A DNA stretch of 64,000 nt from Ziziphus jujuba. Taxonomy: Eukaryota > Streptophyta > Magnoliopsida > Rosales > Rhamnaceae. Below, one piece after another: positions 1 through 10,272 of this stretch. The notes beneath the pieces were generated by a model. That model had not been told where the DNA came from, made no database searches, and saw nothing but the letters and a program-made list of their open reading frames with translations. The stretch's first letter is position 1, and every line of letters begins with the position of its first letter. The stretch covers positions 29,680,001 through 29,744,000 of the forward strand of contig NC_083388.1 in assembly GCF_031755915.1 (NCBI RefSeq), given 5' to 3'. The translations under genes were made by a program, and so were the position numbers.

Positions 1-345
1 GTATGGCCTGTTTTCCCTTTGTTTTTAGGGTTTTATTTCATGGCTTTGTAGCCTATTTAAAGGATTATTTTTCAATAAGAAGGGAGCTTGAATTTTATGC
101 AGAAAAGTATTTGTGAGATTGAATTCTCTTTGTTCTTTTGAACACCTAAAACACCATTAGTGAATGAGTGTTATAGTTTGACTTATCGCTAGGCCTTCCA
201 TCACCTATTGTGGCATCTTCATTATATACCAAGGTTTCTAATCACAGGTTGGTTAGGGGTTGAGGTGACCATTAGAACTTGAACATAATTAGATCCGGGC
301 TAATATAATACGGGTTTAGGAGCAGGTCGTCCTAGGTTCGTATCA
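1..345 (+). repeat. 5' LTR of element A, 3' portion only
   Basis: The sequence aligns by eye with the last third of the LTRs of B, D and F, including the shared block around 300-345 that ends CGTATCA. Directly after it comes a tRNA-type primer site. The start of the LTR lies outside the window. Confidence 0.9.
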
Positions 346-347
346 TT

Positions 348-360
348 TGGTATCGAGCCA
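348..360 (+). other. Primer binding site of element A
   Basis: TGGTATCGAGCCA sits 2 bp after the LTR. It matches the usual plant PBS complementary to the 3' end of initiator tRNA-Met (TGGTATCAGAGC), with one base missing. The missing base fits the decayed state of this copy. Confidence 0.8.
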
Positions 361-1501
361 AATTTTGTTCGGGTTTGATCTATCTTTATTTTCTTTATTT
401 GTTTTTGTGTTATTTTGCAATTTTACCATTATGTTAAGGTTTCATCCATCCCATATACGTTCTACATCTTAAAAAAAAAAAAATTCATTCCTAGTTGAAT
501 TATGATTTCCTAGTTTTATCGTATTTTTGTTTCCTACTTTGTTGGTTGTTTTTCATCATTGTTCTTGTTAATTTTGGTTTTTGTTGATTTTTCTTTCCTG
601 TTTTAGTCTTAAATATTTGCATTCATATATTAAAAAAAAAAAAAAAAGAAGAGTTTGCGGCAACATATAAAAAAAAAAAAAAAGAAAAAAAAACTGCGCT
701 TTTGTTTTTGTTGGAGGGCACGGGTTTGGTGGATTTTTGGTGTGGAATTGCAATTTTTAGTGTTGATATTTGCTACTGCAGTTTTTTTATGATCTGTGAG
801 TGAAAATAAAAAAAAAAACAAAAAAGAAGAAGAAAAGCCAAATAAGAAAAAAATTTGGTTTGTTGGTGTTGAAATTTGTTTGCTGGAAATTATTGGAGCT
901 GCTGAATTGTTGCATAGTTATTCATTATTTGGAGTTTCTGGAGAGTTATTTTGTTGCTGGGTATTTGGATTTTGGGTGTTTAAATTATTTGGATTAAAAT
1001 TAGTTAAAGGATTTGATACAAAACTTCAATTACAAGAACAACAACCAACACTTTTCTATATTTTTGTTCTCTTTGATTCTTGTTCGTATTTGAATTTGTT
1101 TTTCTAGAATTTTATTCTTGAACTCATAATCTATTACCATCTGGTCCAGTTCTTCAAAATTCCAAATTTTTCTCATTAATTTGCTTTATTTTACCTAGAA
1201 AAGGCGAAAACTAGGTTTTGTTGAATTCCTTCGGTATTGCCTTTTTTTTTTTTTTTGCTACTGTTTTGTTGATAAGTTTAATTAAAACATACTTGTGATA
1301 TAGTTGCTGTTTTTTTGGGTGTTTTAATTATAACTTCAAGATAATTCATTGAGTGGAAAAAGGCAAGAGTGTGTGAGCTTAAAAGAGGGTAAAAGCCGAA
1401 ATTAGTGTGAAAACACGAGTGTCGAGACCTTAATTGAGTGAAACACGTGAGGGAGTGCCTTTTGGTGAGAATTTATTTTATTTTGGATTATTTATACTAA
1501 C
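361..1501 (+). other. Untranslated leader of element A
   Basis: This 1.1-kb stretch between PBS and gag has no credible gene. It carries long A and T runs (around 470-485, 630-695, 805-850 and 1240-1257). It shares blocks with the leaders of B, C, D and F, for example the conserved segment before gag at about 1340-1500. Small ORFs in it are lysine/phenylalanine-rich products of homopolymers. Confidence 0.75.
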
Positions 1502-3276
1502 ATGGAAAATTCATGGGTGAGGAAAGGAAATCCACCTTTGAGAATTAATGAAGAGGAGTCCGTAAGATTTAAATGTGATTTCCGAGCTACGGGGAGTGGT
1601 GAGCAAACAGACATGAGGGCTATATTGGAGCAATTATAGCGGATAAATGCCCAATTTGACCATTTAAATCAAAAGATGGAAAGGTTAGAAACATCCCAAG
1701 GAGTGCCCAATATAAGGTTAGATGCTCATGGAGGTCGAGGTCGAGGAGGCCGAGGGCGACTAAGAGAGGAATATGGGGGAAGTAACTATGGAGATGACTT
1801 GGATGAAGGGCTTGATGAAATATTTGAACCTCAAGAAAGGCTAATTCATGGGAGAACAGCAAGGAATGAAGATGATGATCTTGGCAACATCAAGGTAAAC
1901 ATCCCACCATTCATGGGTAAAAGTGATCCGGAAGCATATTTGGAATGGGAAGAGAGAATGGAGATGATTTTTGATTGTCATCATTATTCGGAGGCCAAGA
2001 AGGTGAAGATGGCAGCAATGGAGTTTGGCCATTATGCACTCCAATGGTGGACCAATGAGCAAACTACCTGAAGGAGAGTTGGTGATGACTTGATCACTAC
2101 ATGGTGCCAAATGAAGGGAGCCATGAGGAAACGGTTCATGCCATCACATTATCATAGGTTGCTGCATCAAAGGCTTCAATCCCTATCTCAAGGAACTATG
2201 TCTGTGGAGGATTATTACAAGGAGATGGAGATGCTTATGATGAGGTTAAACATGAATGAGGATAAAGAAGCAATCATGGCAAGATTTCTTGGTGGTTTGA
2301 ATCTTGAGATAGCCAACCAACTAGAATTGCAACAATATGTGGAATTGGAGGAGATGTTTCATGTGGCTATTAAATTGGAGCATCAATTCAAGAGGAGGGG
2401 TGTAGGCTCATGGTTTGGAGGAGTTTCCAACAGTGTAAAATCAATTCCAAGTGGCTGGAGAAACAATCCTACCTTTGAAAACAACCCAAAGCCAAAAGTG
2501 GGAGAAGAAAGTTCAAATCGGTCAAGGAGAGAGACTAGAACCAATGCTGTCCAAGCACACAATAGTGAAGGTAAATACGATCCTAAGCCTTCTAAAACTC
2601 ATGAAACTGTGTGTTTTAAGTGTCAGGGATGAGGACACATCGCTAGCCAATGCCCAAATAGGAGGATTATGGTGTTGAAAGGTAATGGCAAACTATAATC
2701 AGAAAGTGAAGAAAGTGATGCTGAAACTGAAATTGAAGATCGAGAAGTCGAAGATGATAAGCATGAGGAGCCCGAAACACTCCAACCTTCAAGGGATGAC
2801 TTGAGCTTGGTTGCAAGGAGAGTCTTTACTGTGTACAAAGATGAGGAACAAATTCAAAGAGAAAACATCTTCCACACCCGATGCGAAATTCAAGGTAACA
2901 TATGCAGTATGATTATAGATAGTGGAAGTTGTGCAAATGTAATTAGTAGCATGATAGTTGATAAATTAGGCTTAACAACTATTAAACATCCAGAACCATA
3001 TAGAATACAATGGCTAAGTTATAATGGTAAGATAAAAGTAAATAAACAAGCCAAAGTAAAATTCAGCATTGATATATATGTGGATGTTGTATTGTGTGAT
3101 GTTGTTCCTATGCATGTGGGTCATATTTTGTTGGGTAGGCCATGGCAATTTGATAGAGATGCTAACCATTATGCTAGAGAGAATAGCATTGTATTTAAAT
3201 TTGAAAGGAAAAAGTTTAAGCTGGAGCCATTAACACTAAAGGAAGTATTTAGCGATCAACTTCAAATGCAACAAAT
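1502..3276 (+). pseudogene. Degenerate gag-protease ORF of element A
   Basis: The frame starting at ATG 1502 encodes Gag (capsid-type core with PEAYLEWEERMEMIF near 1930 and ALQWW near 2040), a CCHC zinc knuckle (CFKCQG near 2615, then GHIASQC) and a retropepsin-like protease with IIDSG near 2915. The frame is intact over 1.77 kb but carries four in-frame stops: TAG 1637-1639, TGA 2069-2071, TGA 2630-2632 (inside the zinc knuckle) and TAA 2696-2698. It ends at 3276, where a copia LTR is inserted just after the protease. The protease glycine-rich motif is preserved, but the stops make the copy inactive. The rest of pol is not present in the window. Confidence 0.9.
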
Positions 3277-4284
3277 TGATGGAATTTGGTGTAGGTTTAT
3301 GTTGTTGTACCCTAGAGCACAATCATTCAAGGTGTTAGTCAAGAATGATTGTTGTTGGTTCTTGGTTCTTGGTTCTTGATTTTGTTTTTTTTTTGGGTTT
3401 GTTTAGGTTTTGTTTCTAGTTTTAATGGAGGTTTAGGGTTCTTGAGAAGGTTGTTAGCTTTTGGGAAGAAGAAAAACCAAAAATGTAGTGGTTGAGAGAG
3501 AGAGAGCCAAAAATGTTGTTTTTCAAAATCTGTTTTTTAAATATTTTCTTTCTCAACGTTTTTCATTACAATTTTCATACTTTTAAATACATCAAAAAGA
3601 CAATAAGGCATGCTGCCATATTGAGCAATAAATACAAAAGCATTAAAAGTAACCAACCAAGCCAAACTACCTCAACTAATTCTAATCAATGTGCTGGGCA
3701 TGCAAGAAACCTTCTTTAATGGGTAGTTCAGCTTGTCTAAGGCATTTGAATTTGAAAACCAGCTCCATTTGACTTGAAAATTGGAGGGAAGCCTTTTTGA
3801 ATATTAAAATATGTTATATCCAAAAACCAGATAAAAAAAAGTCCATTTACCCATTCAAAAGTAATCAAACCCGAGGCAGTTTTGCCCAGTTTTCTGGGCA
3901 ACAACATTGCACAAGGGTCAGATTGTTTTGGGCTTAACTCAGCCTTCCCAGCTCCAAATTGGGCCATTCCTTTTTTTGATGCTTCCTCTACATATCTAGT
4001 TTATCATATCCAAAATTCAGGTCCAAATACCGAACCTAATTCAAACGGCATCCAAGGAAGTGGACTTATGTTGCTGGAAATACAATTCCAGCAACTAGAC
4101 AAAAAAGGCCTTAAGCTAGATAATGAGCTTAGGGCATTACAAAAAGGATATTGTTCTTGAACATTACAAGATAAAATAAAATGCATAAACATAAACAATG
4201 TTTGGTCTTTGATGTTGCAAAACAAAGAGTGCAAGTGTAACCGAACTACCTTGCACATTGTGGCAAGATCACCACATTTCAACA
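3277..4284 (-). repeat. Copia LTR (same family as copia G)
   Basis: This 1008-bp LTR in element orientation runs TGTTGAAATGTGG...AATTCCATCA. It is bounded on the inner side by a purine-rich tract (AAGGAGGAG in element orientation, 4285-4296) that serves as polypurine tract. A second, 1020-bp copy lies at 33357-34376. Confidence 0.85.
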
Positions 4285-4455
4285 CTCCTCCTTGGTGTTC
4301 TTGCTTGAAATATTTAGAAGCTTCCTCAAGGTCTCAAATCTTACTTTTGGAAGTTGCTTGGTGAAGAAATCTGCAAGGTTATCTTCAGTCTTGATATATT
4401 TCAAGCTTACTTCTCCATTTTCTTCAAACTCCTTCAAAGAGTGATACTTCACCGG
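4279..4455 (-). pseudogene. Copia RNase H C-terminus, fragment
   Basis: Reverse-strand reading gives an open stretch with ENLADIFTKPL-type residues (here DNLADFFTKQLPK) and ends NTKEEC followed by a stop. This is the typical C-terminus of the copia polyprotein. The last Cys codon and the TGA stop are made by the first six bases of the LTR (TGTTGA), so coding and LTR overlap. The fragment begins abruptly at 4455, where plastid petD sequence joins; the copy at 34540 continues past that point. Confidence 0.8.
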
Positions 4456-4884
4456 GTAACATTGCTCTAAAAGGCTACTGCGGTACCAATCAAAATGATG
4501 GTTGTCCCTACTGGACGATGAAATGGGCTTTGGAATTTATTAACATTCTCCAAAAAGGGTACTGTTAATAACCCCACGGGCATGGAAACCATTAAAAGAA
4601 CACCCAATAATTTATTGGGTACTGTACGAAGAATTTGAAATACGGGAAATAAATACCATTCAGGCAATATCTCCAAAGAAGTTGCAAATCGATCCACAGG
4701 TTCGCCAATCATTGGTGGTTCTAGAACTGCTAAACCTATGTTACACACAATAGTACCTAAAACTACTATCGGAAAAATATATAAAAGATCGTTAGGCCAT
4801 GCAGGCCCTCCATAATAATTATGCTCCATCCCCTTAGCCAACTTAGCTCTTAATACAGGATCGTTCAAGTTAGGGTTTTTTGTT
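4456..4884 (-). pseudogene. petD: petD exon 2 (cytochrome b6-f subunit IV), truncated copy
   Basis: The reverse strand encodes most of subunit IV of the thylakoid cytochrome b6f complex. It starts at the exon-2 boundary (4884) with [14 protein letters not shown] and continues through the [20 protein letters not shown] segment to GTAVAF. A deletion just after codon GTAVA brings in a stop at 4467, and the last ~20 residues are lost at the junction with the copia fragment at 4455. Otherwise the frame is open, with many substitutions relative to the conserved family sequence. A plastid group II intron gene in the nucleus cannot be spliced normally, so the copy is non-functional. Confidence 0.93.
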
Positions 4885-5651
4885 ATTAGGACAGGTGAAT
4901 TATTCTAGATCCATCCCCTAAAAGAACCAGACATGATAATTGTTCATCATCCTGCTCGAGCACGAATCAAATGGACCAAATAGATCCATATAAAAAATAA
5001 AAAATTTGATATGGTATCCACACCTATATGGATGATTCTATATAAGAGTCGTTGTAATGATTCTATGAATGATATGGTATCCAAATTTCCTTTTTTGGAG
5101 TTTCAACAACCATCCATTGTAAGGAATTCAGTTTTTACAGATAAATGCTCAATACCCAAGTAGGCTTACAAATCATGGTCAAGTGCTTTATGGGCCGTCT
5201 CAGACCTTGTAATTGGACTTTATCCCCAAGAATATCAAAACTTTTTACATACAAAGGATTTAGTTGTTACTAATCTAGTTTAGCCCCTATTATTCTTATT
5301 CTTCTTTAGATCCCTCATTTCACTCTGATAATATAATAAATCGAGTCAATACAGAGGAAATGAATACATTTCCATACTATTAAGTAAACGAAATATATAG
5401 AACATACTTCAAGATTATGTCACATCACTTCACTTGTTCTTTCTACTAGATCTCATGGAGCCTATTCATACACGACATGATCAAGTCTGATCATAGAAAA
5501 GATTCTCTTCAAATGAACCAGCCTATACCTCTGTATGGGGCTTACATGGTGGTTGGAACAAAGACACATTTTTTTTATTTTAGTTATGAATTCAAATGTG
5601 GCAAATAAGGGCATATATTCTGCATGGCCTAATCAATAGTTCAAGTCACAC
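4885..5651 (-). other. petD group II intron, nuclear copy
   Basis: This 767-bp interval separates the 8-bp exon 1 from exon 2, and the length is usual for the petD intron. In gene orientation it starts GTGTG, the group II 5' consensus. Confidence 0.8.
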
Positions 5652-5659
5652 ACTCCCAT
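5652..5659 (-). pseudogene. petD: petD exon 1
   Basis: The 8-bp first exon ATGGGAGT reads on the minus strand, followed directly by GTGTGACTTG of the intron. The very short exon is normal for plastid petD. Confidence 0.75.
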
Positions 5660-5905
5660 AGTCCATTTTATCATTGGAAAATTCACTTCAACTATGAGTG
5701 TCAAAAAAATAAAAATAATACATTATTACATTTTTGCGGAGTTAAAGAGAAATATCCAAATACATGTCTTATTCATTTCAATAAGACATATTTGTAGTTA
5801 TGAAATACTATTGGTCCTACCCCAATTGATAAATGATTGATTAAAAGTAGCTATGATATAATATATATTTTATATTATTTACATTATAAATTACATTACA
5901 TAATA
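5660..5905. other. petB-petD spacer, nuclear copy
   Basis: This is AT-rich plastid intergenic sequence between the petB stop and petD exon 1. I see no gene in it. Confidence 0.7.
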
Positions 5906-6546
<641 letters not shown>

Positions 6547-7353
6547 ATTGGGATAGGTAAACGAAGCGGACCCCCTCCCTGCAAGAATCGTAAATGAGAA
6601 CTTCATCTTGCATGGCTTAAACATAAACACCAAAATACTAGTTCTATCGGATATGTGTAATAGAAAGTTAAGTTCAAAACTTCTTAATCGTCTGATTCAA
6701 TCGTTTCTGAAGATGCAAAAGAATAAAAATAAAAAAGTTCTTTCTTGTGGTTGTAATGCCAAAATATCAAGTCAACTCATTTGTCTATGTGGTGATGATT
6801 ATAGGCCTCTTGAATCTTATTTTTACCTATTTTATAGTTTTTTTTATTGTGTGTAATGACCCTGTAATTTCTCTTTTCTTTATTATTGATATTGATAAGA
6901 ATTCTCTTGTTAAGACCTTATGAATCGGTTAAAACCCCAGATTCATACTAGAAACACAATGATTCAATAAAACCCTTTCTTTATAAACTAATTCAAAAAA
7001 TTCATTGAGTAAGAACTGTTGGATTATCACTTATTCAATGAATATCTAGAATGAATAAAAGTCCAACAACACCCTTGTCCTTTGATCAAAATAAGTGTAA
7101 ATAGGAGTTTGAAAAAATAAAAACATTTCGATTTATAACTTCTAAATCTAATTCTTTGAAAAAAAAAATGGAAGTTCGGACACGTGGTCTAAATATTAAC
7201 AAGGAATCATAGTGCTAATAATACTTTGGAATCTATTTCCTATATTCTGTACTTCAGATACTAGAATGAATATCCGAAGAAGTAAAACCATCTCTATCAA
7301 GATGACAAATGCATTCTCTGTACTATTTATAGGATCAATTACAATAAGTTACC
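6547..7353 (-). other. petB group II intron, nuclear copy
   Basis: About 807 bp lie between the exon-2 boundary (intron end CCTATCCCAAT in gene orientation) and the putative exon 1. Length and position match the petB intron. Short ORFs inside are incidental. Confidence 0.75.
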
Positions 7354-7359
7354 CACTCA
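7354..7359 (-). pseudogene. petB: petB exon 1 (candidate)
   Basis: ATGAGT on the minus strand lies at the expected distance from exon 2. The following bases are GGGTAACTT rather than a clean GTGYG, so a small deletion at the splice site is likely. The exon is only 6 bp, so the call rests on position. Confidence 0.5.
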
Positions 7360-7481
7360 TATTTCAAAACTACAAAAACAAAGAAATTTCACGATCAAAC
7401 TACCAAAATAGAAAGGGATAAAAATCAAAGACCTAAATGCTTCACTTTTTATTGAAAACCTAGTTACTAGTTCTTGTGAAT

Positions 7482-7703
7482 CTAATTCATTCCAAATTTG
7501 TCCAGTAAAATGGAAGAAGTATAAATCTCCAAAATAATAGATAGGAATAATGCAAAAAGGGCCATTGCGATACCCATCAAAGGAGTAGTTTCCCACCCAG
7601 GAGCTACTTTACTGTATTCTGAATTCAATGGTTTCAATAAACTCCCTACAGCTGTTCGTCTTGGACTAGATCTAGAATTACTCTCAACGGTTTATGTAGC
7701 CAT
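7482..7703 (-). pseudogene. psbH: psbH (photosystem II 10-kDa phosphoprotein), nuclear pseudogene
   Basis: The reading frame has exactly the family length (73 codons plus TAG). It includes the N-terminal phosphorylation region, [19 protein letters not shown], the soluble segment [10 protein letters not shown], and the single membrane helix [17 protein letters not shown]. Codon 4 is TAA (in the position of a CAA glutamine), which would end translation after three residues. Everything downstream stays in frame. In the plastid the protein is a small subunit of the photosystem II core. Here it is a relic between petB and psbN, in plastid order. Confidence 0.93.
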
Positions 7704-7807
7704 GAATTGTATTTTATATTCATTGATGTCTGTTGACTTTGTATACCATTCCGTTGTAAATAAATGATCTTATCATAGACCCATTGTGGTCTTTAAACTA
7801 TATAATA

Positions 7808-7939
7808 ATGGAAACAGCAACCTTAGTTGCCATCTTTATATAAGGTTTACTTGTAAGTTTTACTAGGTATGCATTACATACTGCTTTTGGGCAACCCTCT
7901 CAACAACTAAGAGATCCATTCAAGGAACACAGATACTAG
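7808..7939 (+). pseudogene. psbN: psbN, nuclear pseudogene
   Basis: On the plus strand, opposite to psbH as in the plastome, ATG 7808 opens a 43-codon frame (usual length) reading METATLVAIFI, a stop, then GLLVSF and [17 protein letters not shown] before TAG 7937-7939. Codon 12 is TAA, so the frame is broken. psbN is a small thylakoid membrane protein needed for photosystem II assembly and repair. Plastid homology continues for 9 bp past the stop, to the start of the LTR at 7949. Confidence 0.93.
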
Positions 7940-7948
7940 TTGAAGTAA

Positions 7949-9084
7949 TGATGTGATTCCGCCCGAGGCCGCTCAACCGATAACCCGCTGAGGTGTTGAC
8001 TCGACACAGATGAAGACTAGGCCAATCACAAGAGCTCAAATTAAGAGAATTAAGGGAAACCTGGGAGTATTTATACAGAGGGTAATCAATCTCAACAGAG
8101 CTTGTCCACACTTGAAGATACAAAGCCTATTCGAAGCATCCAAGTGGTGGAAGCCGATAAAGACCCGGGTGACAGTTTTGGTACATTTTTGGAGTCCGGA
8201 AATTATGAAATGGTTCCAATGCTTTATGGGTTCAATACATATGCCTAATAGGTCATGGAATCAAGTTAAAGCAGCCTCAAATGCAATCAAAAAGGGCTTG
8301 TACGGACAGCATCAACAATTTGGCCGAATTTGCTGTATTGCTTGCTGGCTTTACTGTATTTTACTGTATTAGCCTTTTCTTATTTTTCCAAGCATGGGCA
8401 ACGTGTGGGACTTCATATTCAGCTTATTTGGCATCCTACAAAGCATCTAGAAGCTGATTTGAAGCTCAAAGAGGTCAAAGATTGATCAAAGTCAACTTGA
8501 TCAAAAAGGCTAGCATTTTTAGTTTCCTAATTTGTTTTTACTTTTTGTTTTAGGAAACTACCATTACTTTTTGGCTTTTATTTATTTAGTTTCTGGAAAA
8601 ATAACTTTATGAAGGTTTTTATTTTATTCTTTCCATTGTAAATTAATTAATTCCTAATTTAATATAAAGGAATTAATTAATCAAACTTAGATTAGGAAAG
8701 GAAGTATAGTTTCAGCCAACTAGGTTTCTTTATGTGTGGTGGCTGGTTTTATTTATGTTCTAGGGTTTTATTTCGTGGCTTTGTAGCCTATTTAAAGGCT
8801 TAGTTATCAATAAGAATACAACTTTGATTTGATTGAGAAAATATTTGTGAGATTAATTATCTCTTTGTTCTTTGAGAACAGCTAAAACACCATTAGAGAA
8901 TTGGTTGTTTTAGCTTGACTTATCAATAGGTTTTCCATCCCCTATTGTGGCGTCTACATTATACCAAGGTTTCTAACCACAGGTTGGTTAGGGGTTGAGG
9001 TCCATTCCATTAGAACTTGAACTTAATTGAGGTCCGGGCTAATATAATACAGGTTTAGGAGCAGGTCGTCATAGGTTCGTATCA
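7949..9084 (+). repeat. 5' LTR of element B (mosaic)
   Basis: This 1136-bp LTR starts TGATGTGATTCC and ends CGTATCA. The first ~470 bp are nearly the same as in the 3' LTR. From about 8440 on it diverges strongly and instead resembles the LTR of element F (around 8640-8750) and then element A (around 8755-8800). It contains a 120-codon open frame (8010-8372), the same that extends pol in the 3' LTR. Confidence 0.9.
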
Positions 9085-9086
9085 TT

Positions 9087-9098
9087 TAGTACCAGAGC
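9087..9098 (+). other. Primer binding site of element B
   Basis: TAGTACCAGAGC follows the LTR by 2 bp. It is a two-mismatch version of the iMet-type site TGGTATCAGAGC seen intact in D, C and F. Confidence 0.75.
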
Positions 9099-10272
9099 TA
9101 AATTTTGTTCAGGTTTGATCTATCTTTATTTGCTTTATTTGTTTTTGTGTTATTCTTCAATTTTAGCATTAGGTTAAGGTTGCATCTGTCCCATACACGG
9201 TCAGCATATCTTTAAAAAAAAAACAAAAAACAAAAAACAAAAACTCATTCCTAGTTGAATTAGGTTTCCTTGTTTTACCATATCTTTGTTTCCTTGCTTG
9301 TTAGTTGATTTTTCATATTTGTTCTTGGTAATTTTTGTTTTTGTGGATTTTTTCTTTGCTGTTTTAGTCTTAAATATTTACATTCATGCATTTAAACAAA
9401 AAAAAAAAAAAAAAAAAAACAGAAGGTGACTTGCGGCAACAACTTAAAAAAAAAAAAAAAAAACTGCACTTTTGTTCTTGTCACGGGTTTGGTGATTATT
9501 AGGAGTTGGAATTGCAAGTTTGTTGTGTCTTCTTGATACTGCAGTTGTGTTGCTATTCAGAGAGTTATTTTTTTATAAAAAAAAAAAAGAAAGAAAGAAG
9601 AAACCCGAATTAAAAAAATAAATAAATAAAAATTTGGTTGGGTTAAATTTGGTGTTGAAGTTTGTTGCTGGGAATTTCTTGTAGCTGCTGATTTGTTGGT
9701 CATCTTTTCAATATTTGGAGTTGTTGGAGATTATTATTGCTGCAGAGAAAAAAAATAAAAAATTGGATTAAAATTGCTAAAGGAAATGATACATAAAAGC
9801 TTGGATTACTAAGAACACAACCAACAATCATTCAATATTTTTGTTCTACTTGATTCTTGTTGAATTTGACTTTCCTTTGCCATAATTTTATTCTTGGAAT
9901 CATAATCTACTACCATCTGGTGCAGTTTTCAAAAATTCCAATGTTTTTCCATTATTTTGTGTTTTCTTGTCTAGAAAGCCGAAAAATTAGGATTTGTTGG
10001 ATTCTTTCGGTATTGCCTACTTTTTGCTACTGTTTTGTTGATAAGTTTAATTAAAACATATTACTGATCTAGTTGCTGTTTTGTGGGTGTTTTAAATAGA
10101 ACTTTGAGATAATTCATTGAGTGGAAAAAGGCAAGAGTGTGTGAGCTTAAAAGAGGGTAAAAAGCCAAAACAAGTGTGCAAACACGAGTGTCGAGTCTTC
10201 ATTTGAGTGAAACACGTAAGGGAGTGAAATTGGTAAGGTCCTATTTTATTTCTATTGCATTATTATACTAAC
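9099..10272 (+). other. Leader of element B
   Basis: This untranslated leader has homopolymer A tracts (about 9210-9240, 9395-9420, 9445-9463, 9578-9605) and the conserved block just upstream of gag. I see no gene in it. Confidence 0.75.

Larger units (their letters stand above)
1..3276 (+). mobile_element. Gypsy element A, truncated at both ends
   Basis: This is a Ty3/gypsy LTR retrotransposon on the plus strand. The window edge cuts its 5' LTR, and a copia LTR starting at 3277 cuts its 3' part. In order it holds LTR end, primer binding site, A/T-rich leader, gag and aspartic protease. RT, RNase H and integrase are absent here. The LTR end (CGTATCA) and the gag sequence place it in the same lineage as elements B-F. 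The gag N-terminus (VRFKCDFRATG) is closest to element E, so A and E form a subfamily apart from B, C, D and F. Confidence 0.9.
3277..4455 (-). mobile_element. Copia fragment (3' LTR plus RNase H tail)
   Basis: This is the 3' end of a Ty1/copia element in reverse orientation. It consists of one complete LTR and about 170 bp of coding sequence ending the RNase H domain. It lies between gypsy element A and plastid DNA. It is the same family as copia G at 33357: both LTRs begin (plus strand) TGATGGAATTTGG and end CATTTCAACA. The left five bases CAAAT (3272-3276) are a candidate target duplication, but the other end of the element is lost. Confidence 0.85.

Noticed and set aside
796..1107. 103-codon plus-strand ORF with basic start and hydrophobic end
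   Set aside because: It lies in the gypsy leader, arises from A runs and low-complexity sequence, and equivalents in B, C and D are not open.
6608..6856. ORF within the petB intron
   Set aside because: It is on the strand opposite to petB in intron sequence, with no recognisable domain; chance ORF.
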